Assembly: GCA_008729055.1 (NCBI GenBank)
Contig: SDUX01000142.1
Coordinates: 1 to 49,432 of the forward strand
Source: Pyropia haitanensis
Taxonomy: Eukaryota; Rhodophyta; Bangiophyceae; Bangiales; Bangiaceae
Length of the DNA stretch: 49,432 bases
Reading direction: 5' to 3'
Shown: positions 1-8,588 of the stretch, one piece after another
How positions within the stretch are numbered: the stretch's first letter is position 1
Layout: each line of letters opens with the position of its first letter
The notes under the pieces: model-generated
Databases searched by the model: none
Told to the model about the DNA's origin: nothing
The model's input: only the letters and a program-made list of their open reading frames with translations
Program-made: the position numbers and the translations under genes

Positions 1-1570
1 ATCCGCTGCCAGTCTGTGAGGGCAGAGATGGACAAGAACGCCCACTCAAGGTTCGGGGAGACCCCCGATGGCCTACTCGTCCGGCTGAGCCCTTTGGACA
101 AGTCGGTCCAAGTTTATGTGCCGGAGGGCCTACGCCAAGAAGTTCTCACTCTGGAGCACATGCCGGCCCACGCCGGCCACCCCGGGGTCAACAAGATGTA
201 CGCCTCCATGCGGCGGACCTACTACTGGGAGGCCATGGCGGCCGACGTGTACGACTACGTGGCCAACTGCGATGTGTGCGCGAAGAGCAAGGTTAGGGGC
301 CGTCGACGGACAGCCACGCTACGCCTCTTCCCGCGTCGGAGCCCCTTGCGGACGTGTGCCTGGATTTGTTGGGCCCACTGCCCACAACGGCCAGCGGCAA
401 CCGTTTCCTGTTGGTCATCGTGGACCGCTTCTCCAAGCTTACGCGGGTGGCCCCCCCCCGGGAAAACGCGGAGACAGTGGCCTCGGCGTTTTGCGACACG
501 TGGGTGGCCTCCTATGGGCCCCCGACACGCTGTTGACGGATAATGGCCCCCAGTTGGCCTCCACCTTCTTCCGGGGCTTCTGCGGTATGTTGGGCATCCG
601 TCACCTGACCTCCACGGCCTACCATCCGCAGACGCAAGGCCAAGTGGAACGCTACAATCGGACCATCGTGGCGCAGCTGAAGGCCTACGTGTCGGAGCAC
701 CAGGAATCGTGGGACGAGTTGGTCTCTGTTCTCTCTTTGGCCTACAACTCCCGGCCGCAGCAGAGCACCGGCGTCGCCCCCTTGGAATTCGCGGCCCCCG
801 AGAGGGTCCGCACCTCTCCCTCGAGCGTTTGCCGGCCAGCCCGTACCCCAAGGAGGTCCCCCAGTCACCGGGCCGCTCGGGAGTATTATCGGGCCCGCCT
901 GAGGAACCTGACCCACCAGGTGCGGAAGGCCTTGGCTGCAACGCAGCGGAGGTACAAGCGGGCCTACGACAAAAGGTGAGGCCCGTCAACAAGACCCTAC
1001 GTGTGGGTGACTGGGCCTTCGTCGACGCCAACATCCAACACCCCAAGAAGTTGGACGAGACTGTCTTGGGGCCTTTCCAGATTGTCGGCCGAGACGCCCA
1101 CACGTTTACGGTTATGATGGGTGGCCATCCTGAGCGGGTCAGTGGGGACAACGTGGCGCGCGCCCCCACCCCGAGGACCAAGTGGACTCCTCGACCATCC
1201 TGCGCGACCACAAGGCCTAGCGGTGCCGTGGGACCACACCGAGACGGGCCAACAATTTGTTTGGGAGCGCTTCGTGGACTACACGCACGACGAGGAGGGC
1301 AAGCTTTGGCTACTCGTGCGCTGGTGGGGGTTACGCGGCCGACGAGGATACCTGGGAGCCCCACGACAGGCTCGACGAGCGCAAGGTGGCCGAATACTGC
1401 CGGCGGATGGGCGTCGCGGTTCCCCCTACGGCCGGCGAGATAAGGGCCCTTTGGGGCCCCCTCTATGAGCTCTGCCATCCGGGCGAAGAGTTGGACGTGG
1501 CCGCAGACCGAGCGACCCCATGAGTTTGGTGGAGGCCCTCACGATAGACCCGGGCTTTTCGTGGGCCTGA
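1..1570 (+). pseudogene. Element 1 pol 3' end: integrase plus chromodomain, frameshifted
   Basis: Visible parts are an integrase zinc-binding segment ending CDVCAKSK (about 265-290), the core motif LTDNGPQLAS (about 534-563), the VERYNRT block (about 645-665), a GPF-type segment (about 1070-1090) and a chromodomain beginning FVWERFVDYTHDE (about 1255-1330). The reading frame changes repeatedly relative to the intact copy in element A. One-base losses are seen near 332, 521, 811, 1206 and 1508, a 3-base loss near 455, and an extra G near 1327. The stop corresponds to TGA at 1568-1570. Function in the family is cDNA integration, with the chromodomain biasing target choice. As read, this copy cannot make a full integrase. 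The predominance of single-base indels leaves open that some are sequencing errors, although the LTR has diverged too. Confidence 0.85.
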
Positions 1571-2915
1571 GGCGGCCGCGACATGGCGACCTTCCTGCCG
1601 GACCGCCCGGCTGCACCGCTGAGTCAAGGGTACTATGGGGCCACTGGGGTTATGTCGGAGAGGCGACGTGCCATGGTCGAAGCCAAGACTGTTCGAAAAG
1701 GGGGGCTACTTTTGCCACGTGGCCGTCGTCACGCCCATCTTGCTCCCCGGCTTCCATTTCGACCAAGTCCCGCCTTCTTCCGATGCGGTCCGACCGGATT
1801 CGGGCCGTTGCAACACTGTCAAATCAAGGGGCAACTTTATTTGGGGCTGCAACGCACCTGGCGGGATCGATTGCTTACAGTCGTCCCTTTCCATGGCGGC
1901 CTCCTCCCTCCCCTCGCCCACGACGTCCACTCTTCCTGCCGATGTTGGCCAACGTGACGGTGCCCTACGTGCTCATGACGTCGGCCACCGTCGGGCCGAA
2001 CGCGACGACCCCAAGCTCCGGGGCACGAGGACGGCCGGCACGGTCCCACTTGGCCCGCGGCGACGCAGGCGACGCCGGCGGCCCCCCCCCCCCGTCCTCC
2101 TCCCGCTCCTCCCCTCCCTTCGGCCCTCCTGACCATCTTCTTGATCTTCTCGTGGGCCTTGACCTTGTCGACCTTGGCACCCGTCTTGGCCCCCGACATG
2201 AGGGTGGACACCTGGTCGAGGGCCCTCGCGGGGAAGTGGGCCGTACGGGTTGATGGGAACAAGACGGCCGCAAGGACCAGACGCGGGGAGACAACAACGG
2301 CCGCGGAGGCGAGACAAGAAGGCCAAGGTCGGCGGTTAGTGTGCCTGGTGGCCGCGGTGGTGGCGGCCGTCGGTGCCCTTTCTCCCCTCTTGTCCCTCTT
2401 TCCCTCCCCCACCGTCGGCGACACTTACCTTGGCTGCCGGTCGGCGCGGAGGAGACCGTGGAGGTGGACTCCGTCGTGAGTGTTCAGGAGCGGGCCCACC
2501 ACTTGCCGGTACGGCAGCGCCTCGAGGCCCGCCGGTGCCAACGACTCGACCCCGGTCGGCCAAGGCGGACACGCCGACAAGATGGGGCAAAGCGGGCGGA
2601 CGAGAGGAAGCGGACGCGCTGGCCAGCGCGGAACGGGACGGCCAACGCGACGGAGAGGGGCGGGCGGAGGCAGGACGTGTGGCGGCCGAGACGGGACGAG
2701 CAGGCCGGCCTGACGAGGCCAGCGCGCGAACGAGGCCGTTATATACCCCTCGGTGGCCAACCCTCCCCCGCCCTCCCCTCTCTCCCCCTCTCCGCTGGCC
2801 CACGCTGCACACGTACCCGATCCGGCCCGTATGCATGCTCCCTCCCGGGAGACCTCTCACGCGTGCCACCCTTGAGTGCGGCCGGCGGGGACGCTCGGCC
2901 TCGGTGAAGGGGCCA
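1571..2915. other. Element 1 region between pol and 3' LTR, with antisense module remnant
   Basis: About 335 bp after pol match the same place in element A and include an AATAAA on the minus strand near 1835-1840. Read on the minus strand from the LTR side, a TATATAA box lies at 2739-2745, and a short frame matches the start of element A's antisense protein (EALPYRQVVGP, near 2500-2530). It then diverges after about 20 codons and stops. A GTAAGT follows that segment near 2413 (minus strand). A CTAAC motif and pyrimidine-rich tract lie further on, so the antisense transcript may be spliced to a later exon containing MSGAKTGAKVDKVKAHEK (about 2200-2145). No intact long antisense gene is present, unlike element A. 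The 11 bases before the LTR (2905-2915) are a weak polypurine tract. Confidence 0.5.
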
Positions 2916-3537
2916 TGTAGCGTTTGGGGCCTCTGGTGGCGGCCTGACGAGGCCTACGTTGCGGCGGTCCCGCGTTACCTGGCGGCCCGCGGTGGCATGG
3001 TGGCGGACTCGATCCGGGTGGCGGTTGTGGCGGCCCTTCCCCTGGTTGGACTTGGTGGCCTGCTACTTACGGTTTCTCTTGCATTTGTTCTGATCGATTT
3101 TCACTGCGTGATTTCGTGCTTTTCGCCCTTTTTTCCCATTGGGTTTTTGGGCGGATTGTATCTGTGTGAGGGTTTTTCGCTTGCATCTGAGTGGAGGGAT
3201 TTTAGCGTGGAGCGGAGTGCCCCGGCGGGGCAGGTGCACGCTGGCACTTGGCCCGCTGGAGGCGCCCCTGAGAGGGGGCGCCCTGGCGGCCCCTCGGGGG
3301 GGTGGTGTGGAGAGCTCTTAGGGGCTTGGCCCGCGGGCCACGTGAGATCCATCTTGTAAAACAACGTTGCTTTGGGTTCTCCTTCCCCTTGGGCTTTAGC
3401 CTTTTCCCTTACCTCTGGCTGTTGAGGTGGGCAAGTGTGCGTGGGACTCCCTGGCCCGTTCCTTCTGGTAGCCCTCAGTCCTCTGGCGGTGGCGACGCGG
3501 GGCGGACAAGGGCCGAAGAACGGCTAATAACGCTACA
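2916..3537 (+). repeat. 3' LTR of element 1 (622 bp)
   Basis: It begins TGTAGCGTTTGGGG and ends CCAATAACGCTACA or a close variant, with TG...CA ends and a 7-bp terminal inverted repeat TGTAGCG/CGCTACA. It has the same length as the two LTRs of element A but differs from them by scattered substitutions, for example in the G-rich tract near 3215-3300. Confidence 0.93.
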
Positions 3538-3849
3538 GTACGCGCTCAATTCACAAACAGCAAACCGAAGTCGCTCTTGGTACGGTCCGATGTGAATCTC
3601 AAGAGGGTCAACGGTTTCAGCGAGGACATGGGAGCGGCCATCGGGCATGCTTGCCGCGAAGTCCGTTCCTTTCGTTTTCACATGCAAGGAGGTAACGAGG
3701 CGCCTTGAGACGACGTTGATGGGAGATCCGTCGTCGAACAGCACCTTAACAGCTTTTCCATTGACAGAAGCAGTAGAAAGCAGAAGCCCGAGTCGCGGGC
3801 CTTCAAATGGTGACGACATATTTTCAGGAACCGAAGGAGCGTCTTTCAC
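3538..3849 (-). pseudogene. Element 2 retropepsin-like protease, truncated
   Basis: Downstream of gag, in another frame, the minus strand encodes a segment with VLFDDGSPINVVSRRLV, matching the active-site region of Ty3/gypsy aspartic proteases. There the family normally shows D-T/S-G followed by a hydrophobic strand. Here the triplet is D-D-G, which is atypical. The frame has no ATG of its own and would be translated as a Gag-Pro fusion. It ends where the LTR of element 1 begins at 3537, so RT and integrase are missing from the window. Identification rests on this motif plus its place after gag. Confidence 0.65.
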
Positions 3850-3872
3850 AGATGTTGAGGATTGTTGCTGCT

Positions 3873-4751
3873 TCAGTTCCGCTGGCCTTTTGGGCAGTCC
3901 TTAGCCATGTGTCCTTTCTCGCGACAGCGAAGGCAGAGACCCTCGCGCATGCAGCGCTGGCGTTCGTCTGGCGTCAGCTTTTCGATCTTGATGCTGGAAA
4001 TGTCCATCGGGACAACGCCCATCGTCGGTGGCTTGCCAGAAGTGCTGTTAACATTGCTGGTGATACGGGACACTCCAGCCTTGGCCGCTTCCACGCGCAG
4101 GGCGTCCGTCATCAGTGATTCAAGATCGGTGTACGTCTTGAGGCACAGTGCCTGCCAGATGTCGCGCTTCAGGCCTCGGCTATAGCGGTCGATCTTTTCC
4201 GCTTCGGTGATGTCCGGGATGTCCAAGAGGACGCTCAGGAAAGTCCTGTTGAACGTCCCGACGTCCTTGATTTGGCGCCATGAGTGCAGCTTGTCCCGCG
4301 CCGCCTGCGTCTTGTTCAGAGGGCTGAAGCGACGGATGAGCGCAGCCCGAAAGGTAGCCCAGTCGGGGACCGCCGTCGTCCGACTGTAGGTATGCCACCA
4401 GGTGAACGCTTCACCGTCCAGGTAGGTGCAGGCGATCCGACACGCTTCGTCAGGGTCAGTCAGTCGCACATATGAGTCCATGTGCGAGCACCATGCTTCA
4501 ATTGTCCCGGGCTTGCCAGAGAACAGCGCGGGCTTATTTGGCCTCGCAGTCGTCGCGCCTCCACTCGAGGCCTTAGCCTTGGCGTCGGACAGCTGTTTCT
4601 TGGCGTCCGCCAATTCAACCTTATGAGCCTCGAGCTCGGCGCTCATCTGCGAGACGAACGCTGTAAGTTGATTCCATGACTCCGCGGAGGGTGCGGTTGA
4701 GGCCGTTCCCGGATTAATCGGGCTTACAGTCGCAGGATTCGGGGGGTCCAT
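3873..4751 (-). CDS. Element 2 Gag (retrotransposon capsid, CCHC knuckle)
   Basis: A 292-residue open frame starts at the ATG at 4751 (MDPPNPATV) and ends with TGA at 3873-3875. An N-terminal helical segment with AELEAHKVELADAKKQ (coiled-coil-like) precedes a retrotransposon gag domain with FSGKPGTIEAW, the WWHTYS block and FRAALIRRFSP. A single zinc knuckle CLRCREKGHMAKDC (CX2CX4HX4C) is near the C-terminus, followed by a basic tail. Gag forms the virus-like particle, and the knuckle binds the RNA. The next frame downstream is the protease, in a different reading frame, as usual for gag-pol. The open frame extends upstream of 4751 but without a better ATG. It appears intact although the element as a whole is broken. 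Confidence 0.85.
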   Translation of the reverse strand: MDPPNPATVSPINPGTASTAPSAESWNQLTAFVSQMSAELEAHKVELADAKKQLSDAKAKASSGGATTARPNKPALFSGKPGTIEAWCSHMDSYVRLTDPDEACRIACTYLDGEAFTWWHTYSRTTAVPDWATFRAALIRRFSPLNKTQAARDKLHSWRQIKDVGTFNRTFLSVLLDIPDITEAEKIDRYSRGLKRDIWQALCLKTYTDLESLMTDALRVEAAKAGVSRITSNVNSTSGKPPTMGVVPMDISSIKIEKLTPDERQRCMREGLCLRCREKGHMAKDCPKGQRN

Positions 4752-5115
4752 TGCGTCCTGGGTGAGGTCCGCAACAATCAAATTAACCCAACAGATCCGG
4801 TTTGACTTACTCCGGCAGAGCACGGGGCAAGTCTTACAAGATGTGCAAGTTAATTTGACCAAGCAAAATAGTGCTGCACTAGCTCTGGACAAGCGTGGCC
4901 GTCGTGGCTACCACGTTTCCAAAGATGGACAACACTATTTGATGGGTCACAAGCGATGCGATGAAGCAGAATTCGAAGACTCAAATCACGCAATCGGATT
5001 TTCCCGCCGGCCGCCGCGCACGGGCCCGAGTCGGGTCGTGCCGGATTTCCACGCGGGGGGATCAAAGGGGGAAAATCGCGTCTCTTGCACAGATCCTGGG
5101 GGGTGTTGCGAGGTG
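4752..5115. other. Spacer between zinc-finger frame and element 2 gag
   Basis: These 364 bases hold no convincing gene on either strand. Base composition is clearly less GC-rich than the surroundings (TTTGATTG, AAATTAAC tracts), which fits the leader or a degraded LTR of element 2. I could not find a terminal TG...CA pair or a clear tRNA-complementary site. Confidence 0.4.
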
Positions 5116-5646
5116 TCAGTCGGTGCGGCGCGCCAGCGTGCGGTGGTGATCCTTGCCACGCTGGTGGCGTTCGAAGTGCTCGACCGTCTCAAATTCGCGA
5201 TCGCACACGTCGCAACGAGGGCGGGTCGCTGGACGGTTGACCGTATTGCGGTGGCGCCGCGACCAGCGATGGTCGCGCAGCACTGTCAGGCTGTTGCAAC
5301 GCACACCGCACGGCTTGCAAACGTATTTGCCCTTGGGGATGGTCTTGGCGATCCGGCGCTGCTCTCGCTGCTCTGCTGCGCGCGCGGTCGTCGGTCGGAT
5401 GTGGCCGATTCGTGGGGCCGGCGGCGCGATGTAGCGCCGGGCCGGATCCTGCGCGGGCAGCAGCAGGCGCCGGTTGGCTGGGACCGCCGGTCCTGACGTG
5501 GCCGGGCCCTTACCCTTGCGCGAGAGGGGGGGCTTGGATGCGGCTGGCGCCGCCGATGCGGCCGTCGCCGCCACAGAGGATGACGTGGATGCGCCCGCCG
5601 GGGTGCCACGTGCCGCCGCGGTGTCGCGCGCCGCCGCGGTGCCGCG
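5116..5646 (-). pseudogene. C2H2 zinc-finger protein, C-terminal part (split by element A)
   Basis: The minus strand is open from the target duplication at 5646 to TGA at 5116-5118. An Ala/Thr/Pro-rich low-complexity stretch is followed by a basic segment. Two C2H2 fingers come next: CKPCGVRCNSLTVLRDHRW...H and CDVCDREFETVEHFERHQ...H, separated by about 20 residues. Their CX2C-X12-H-X5-H-like spacing resembles U1/matrin-type fingers, which bind nucleic acid. The C-terminus follows within about 10 residues. The upstream part of the same frame is at 15271-15383; removing element A and one copy of the 5-bp duplication makes the frame continuous. No ATG is visible in either part, so the start exon is unidentified. 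Whether this is a host gene or an accessory gene of an older element is unknown. Confidence 0.6.
5642..5646. repeat. Left target-site duplication of element A (CCGCG)
   Basis: CCGCG directly before the LTR at 5647 matches CCGCG at 15271-15275 directly after the other LTR. Five bases is the usual Ty3/gypsy duplication length. Confidence 0.9.
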
Positions 5647-6268
5647 TGTAGCGTTATTGGCCGTTCTGCGGCCCTTGTCCGCCCCGCGTCGCCACCGCCA
5701 GAGAACAGAGGGCTACCAGAAGGAACGGGCCAGGGAGTCCCACACACACTTGCCCACCTCAACAGCCAGAGGTAAGGGAAAAGGCTAAAGCCCAAGGGGA
5801 AGGAGAACCCAAAGCAACGTTGTTTTACAAGAAGGATCTCGCGTGGCCCGCGGGCCAAGCCCCTAAGAGCTCTCCACACCACCCCCCGAGGGGCCACCAG
5901 GGCGCCCCCTCTCAGGGGCGCCTCCAGCGGGCCAAGTGCCAGCGTGCACCTGCCCCGCCGGGGCACCCCGCTCCACGCTAAAATCCCTCCACTCAGATGC
6001 AAGCGAAAAACCCTCACACAGATGCAATCCGCCCAAAAACCCAATGGGAAAAAAGGGCGAAAAGCACGAAATCACGCAGTGAAAATCGATCAGAACAAAT
6101 GCAAGAGAAACCGTAAGTAGCAGGCCACCAAGTCCAACCAGGGGGAAGGGCCGCCACAACCGCCACCCGGATCGAGTCCGCCACCATGCCACCGCGGGCC
6201 GCCAGGTAACGCGGGACCGCCGCAACGTAGGCCTCGTCAGGCCGCCACCAGAGGCCCCAAACGCTACA
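5647..6268 (-). repeat. 3' LTR of element A
   Basis: 622 bp, in minus orientation from TGTAGCGTTTGGGG (at 6268) to the end ...CGCTACA (at 5647). It reads the same as the 5' LTR at 14649-15270. Just inside it, the minus strand has GTGAAGGGGCCA, a weak polypurine tract. Confidence 0.95.
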
Positions 6269-6479
6269 TGGCCCCTTCACCGAGGCCGAGCGTCCCCGCC
6301 GGCCGCACTCAAGGGTGGCACGCGTGAGAGGCCTCCCGGAGAGGGGGGGCCGCCAGCACGGTTGGCCAGAGAGGGTGTCGGGGGGGGTGGCCGCCGTGTG
6401 GGCCGGATCGGGGGGGGAGGGGAGGGGTGCCCGGCGTGGGCCCACGGAGGGGGGGGGAGGGTGTCGGCCGTCGGGGGGG

Positions 6480-6486
6480 TACATAA
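6480..6486 (+). promoter_or_regulatory. TATA-like box for the antisense gene
   Basis: TACATAA lies about 170 bases before the ATG of the antisense gene. In element 1 the same position, in a conserved GGGG...CGGCCTCG context, reads TATATAA (minus strand, 2739-2745). Conservation of place and context supports a promoter element; activity is inferred. Confidence 0.45.
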
Positions 6487-6652
6487 CGGCCTCGTCCGGC
6501 AGCCGCCCGCGTCTCGGCCGCCACACCGCCGGCCTCTGTGCGCTCGTCCCCGTCTTGTAGGCCGCCCCCTTCCTCGTTGGCCGACCCGTCCGCCCCTGCC
6601 CCCCCCCCCTCTCGTCCGCCCCTTCCTCCCAACCACCACCTGTCGGTCCGTC

Positions 6653-8239
6653 ATGGCCGGCGTGGGGGAGACGACGGGCTCGGAGGGCCCGGAGGCGTTG
6701 CCGTACCGCCAGGTGGTGGGCCCGCTGCCGACCGAGGAGCACGACATGGCAGGGTGGAAGGCCGCCTGGAAGCGGGAGCAGGGCCGCGGTTGGACTATCT
6801 CGACGCGGGCCCACGCGACGATGGCGGCCATCGATGGGGCTGGCCAGGGGAACTCCTTTCGGAAGCAGATGTTGGCCCTACGTGACGCGATGGCACCGGC
6901 GGCCGACGACAGGAGCGAGGCCATCACCGTCGTGCGCCACGAGGGGGAGGTGGGCTACACCAAGGAGGCCAGCCGCATCCTGGAGGGCGTCGTGGTGTCG
7001 ATGATGCCCCCCTCCCCGTTGGCCGAGTACGTCGTGTTGGCCCCTCCCTACATAAGCCATGGGGGCTTCCGCCCGCCCCACCAGCTCCTGACGGCCTGCC
7101 GGTTCTTCCGCGTTAAGGCCGGCTTCTTCGTGGGTTGGCACGAGGTGGAGTTCCCGTCTTGCCCGGTGCCCATCCGGATGGCCCACTACCCCCGCGTGAC
7201 TCCTTGGTGGCCGTCGGTGGAGGTACCTTATGGGGCCATGGTCGAGATGCCCCCGGTGTTGACCTACCTCAAGGGGGCCCTGCTGGCCAACCACGCGTGG
7301 GCCTGGAACGTCTTCCGCTCCGAGTGGGCCGTCCTCAGCGGGGCCTACTTGGTGGAGGAGTACCGCATGGCAGGCCGGCTGTGGTTGTTCCCTCGGGCCT
7401 TGCGCCAGTGGATCGTCCGGGTGGGCCTTGAGAAGGTTTGCACCACCGCGAGGGGCGTCGACCCGGTGGCCGTCGGAGAGTTGGGGGCCCTGTTGGCCCT
7501 CTTGGACCAGCTTCCGGGCAGCAAGGCCTTCGAAACCCACCTCAAGGCGATGGACCCCCACCGGCGGGATCGGTCTTCGTGGGTCCGTGTGCGCGTCGAG
7601 CGGGAGGAGATGTCTTCGACGGCCTACGTGGACGAGGACTTGGCCCCGTTCCCGCTGCGTTACAGCCGTGACGTCGTGGAGGCCCGCGAGTTGGTGGGGG
7701 GCACCGACTTGGCCCACCTGCTAGCCCCTCCCGCGCCTTCGTCCACCGCAGCATTCGGCCATCCTTCCCGCTCGACGCCGTCGGGTCCCCCGATGGCCTC
7801 CCGCCTCTTGGTCTCCTCCCCGCTTGGCCACCGTGACGTCCCCGATGAGCTTCTCGCAGTCCTCGATGGCCTCATCCCTGACCGCGTGGCGTACGGCCTC
7901 ACTCCGCTCCTTGGAGCCTCGGGGGTTGTCCCCGACCCCCTTCGCGTTGGGCCGCTTGTCGCCGGGCTCCTGCACGTGTTGGCCGACGTTGGCGCCGAGG
8001 TGGGCAAGTGGGCCGCCCGACAGGAGGCCTTGCCGACGGAAGCCCTCCAAGAGCTTCTTGACGTCGTGGGCCAGCCCTCTCTTCGTGAGGCTCTTCGCCG
8101 CGAGGTGGGCCTCGCTGAGGCGATGGCCCAACGGGTGTACGCCCGCCAGTCCGCCTCGGCGGCCCGTGTGCGGCCTCGTGACGACGATGAGGAAGAAGGC
8201 CCTCCGGGTCGGAACGTGCGTCCGTGGGGCCGCCGTTAG
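6653..8239 (+). CDS. Antisense accessory protein of element A (528 aa, unknown function)
   Basis: This frame runs opposite to gag and pol, between pol and the 3' LTR. It starts at ATG 6653 (MAGVGETTGSEG) and ends with TAG at 8237-8239, without interruption. Codon third positions are strongly G/C in this frame, and the product has a normal, Trp- and aromatic-containing composition (for example PHQLLTACRFFRVKAGFFVGW and HYPRVTPWWPSVEVPYG), unlike the shadow frames. I recognise no domain: no transmembrane segment, no zinc ligand cluster, no polymerase motif. The C-terminal third is helical and Leu-rich (LLAVLDGLIPDRVAYGLTPL), ending in an acidic patch DDDEEE and a basic tail. A TATA-like box lies upstream and AATAAA 79 bases downstream. 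Plant Tat-lineage elements such as Grande and RIRE2 are known to carry antisense genes here; their relation to this one is untested. Confidence 0.7.
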   Translation: MAGVGETTGSEGPEALPYRQVVGPLPTEEHDMAGWKAAWKREQGRGWTISTRAHATMAAIDGAGQGNSFRKQMLALRDAMAPAADDRSEAITVVRHEGEVGYTKEASRILEGVVVSMMPPSPLAEYVVLAPPYISHGGFRPPHQLLTACRFFRVKAGFFVGWHEVEFPSCPVPIRMAHYPRVTPWWPSVEVPYGAMVEMPPVLTYLKGALLANHAWAWNVFRSEWAVLSGAYLVEEYRMAGRLWLFPRALRQWIVRVGLEKVCTTARGVDPVAVGELGALLALLDQLPGSKAFETHLKAMDPHRRDRSSWVRVRVEREEMSSTAYVDEDLAPFPLRYSRDVVEARELVGGTDLAHLLAPPAPSSTAAFGHPSRSTPSGPPMASRLLVSSPLGHRDVPDELLAVLDGLIPDRVAYGLTPLLGASGVVPDPLRVGPLVAGLLHVLADVGAEVGKWAARQEALPTEALQELLDVVGQPSLREALRREVGLAEAMAQRVYARQSASAARVRPRDDDEEEGPPGRNVRPWGRR

Positions 8240-8588
8240 CACTTGAGGGAGGGAGGAGGCCGCCGGGGAGAGAGACGACTGTAAGCAATCGATCCCGCCA
8301 GGTGCGTTGCAGCCCCAAATAAAGTTGCCCCTTGATTTGACAGTGTTGCAACGGCCCGAATCCGGTCGGACCGCATCGGAAGAAGGCGGGACTTGGTCGA
8401 AATGGAAGCCGGGGAGCAAGATGGGCGTGACGACGGCCACGTGGCAAAAGTAGCCCCCCTTTTCGAACAGTCTTGGCTTCGACCATGGCACGTCGCCTCT
8501 CCGACATAACACCGGTGGCACCATAGTACCCTTGACTCAGCTGTGCAGCCGGGCGGTCCAGCTGGAAGGTCGCCACCTCGCGGCCGCC
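8240..8588. other. Tail-to-tail spacer between antisense gene and pol
   Basis: This 349-bp stretch holds the 3' flanks of both convergent genes. It is conserved in element 1 (about 1571-1905), although the adjoining antisense modules differ. No protein-coding frame is convincing here. Confidence 0.6.
8318..8323 (+). terminator. Polyadenylation signal AATAAA after the antisense gene
   Basis: A perfect AATAAA lies 79 bases past the antisense stop codon in otherwise GC-rich DNA, and it is kept in element 1. It fits the 3' end of an antisense mRNA; whether this organism uses AATAAA is not shown by the sequence. Confidence 0.4.

Larger units (their letters stand above)
1..3537 (+). mobile_element. 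Element 1: 3' part of a Ty3/gypsy chromovirus
   Basis: The window opens inside the pol gene of an LTR retrotransposon on the plus strand. It reads, in order: integrase, a C-terminal chromodomain, about 1.3 kb of non-pol sequence, and a 3' LTR ending at 3537. The integrase and chromodomain are near-identical to those of element A (5647-15270, opposite strand), so both belong to one family. The 5' LTR, gag and most of pol lie left of the window. The base after the LTR begins GTACG, the expected place for a 5-bp target duplication whose partner is outside. The LTR lies directly against the protease of element 2, so element 1 is inserted in that older element. The pol copy is decayed, unlike element A. 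Confidence 0.9.
3538..4751 (-). mobile_element. Element 2: gag-protease fragment of another Ty3-like element
   Basis: The minus strand carries gag (3873-4751) followed by the start of a protease (up to 3538), where element 1 cuts it off. The proteins are unlike those of elements A and B, so this is a different lineage. No LTR could be identified on its 5' side. Positions 4752-5115 are probably its leader, but I could not place an LTR edge or primer-binding site. The rest of pol, if present, lies to the left of the window beyond element 1. Confidence 0.75.

Noticed and set aside
255..1478. 407-codon minus-strand frame opposite element 1 integrase
   Set aside because: It is the reverse shadow of a recognisable integrase-chromodomain sequence in GC-rich DNA.
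6878..7717. Minus-strand open frame opposite the antisense gene, as a sense-strand third gene of element A
   Set aside because: It lacks coding-like third-position bias and has a His/Gly/Arg-rich shadow composition; the plus-strand frame is clearly the better one.
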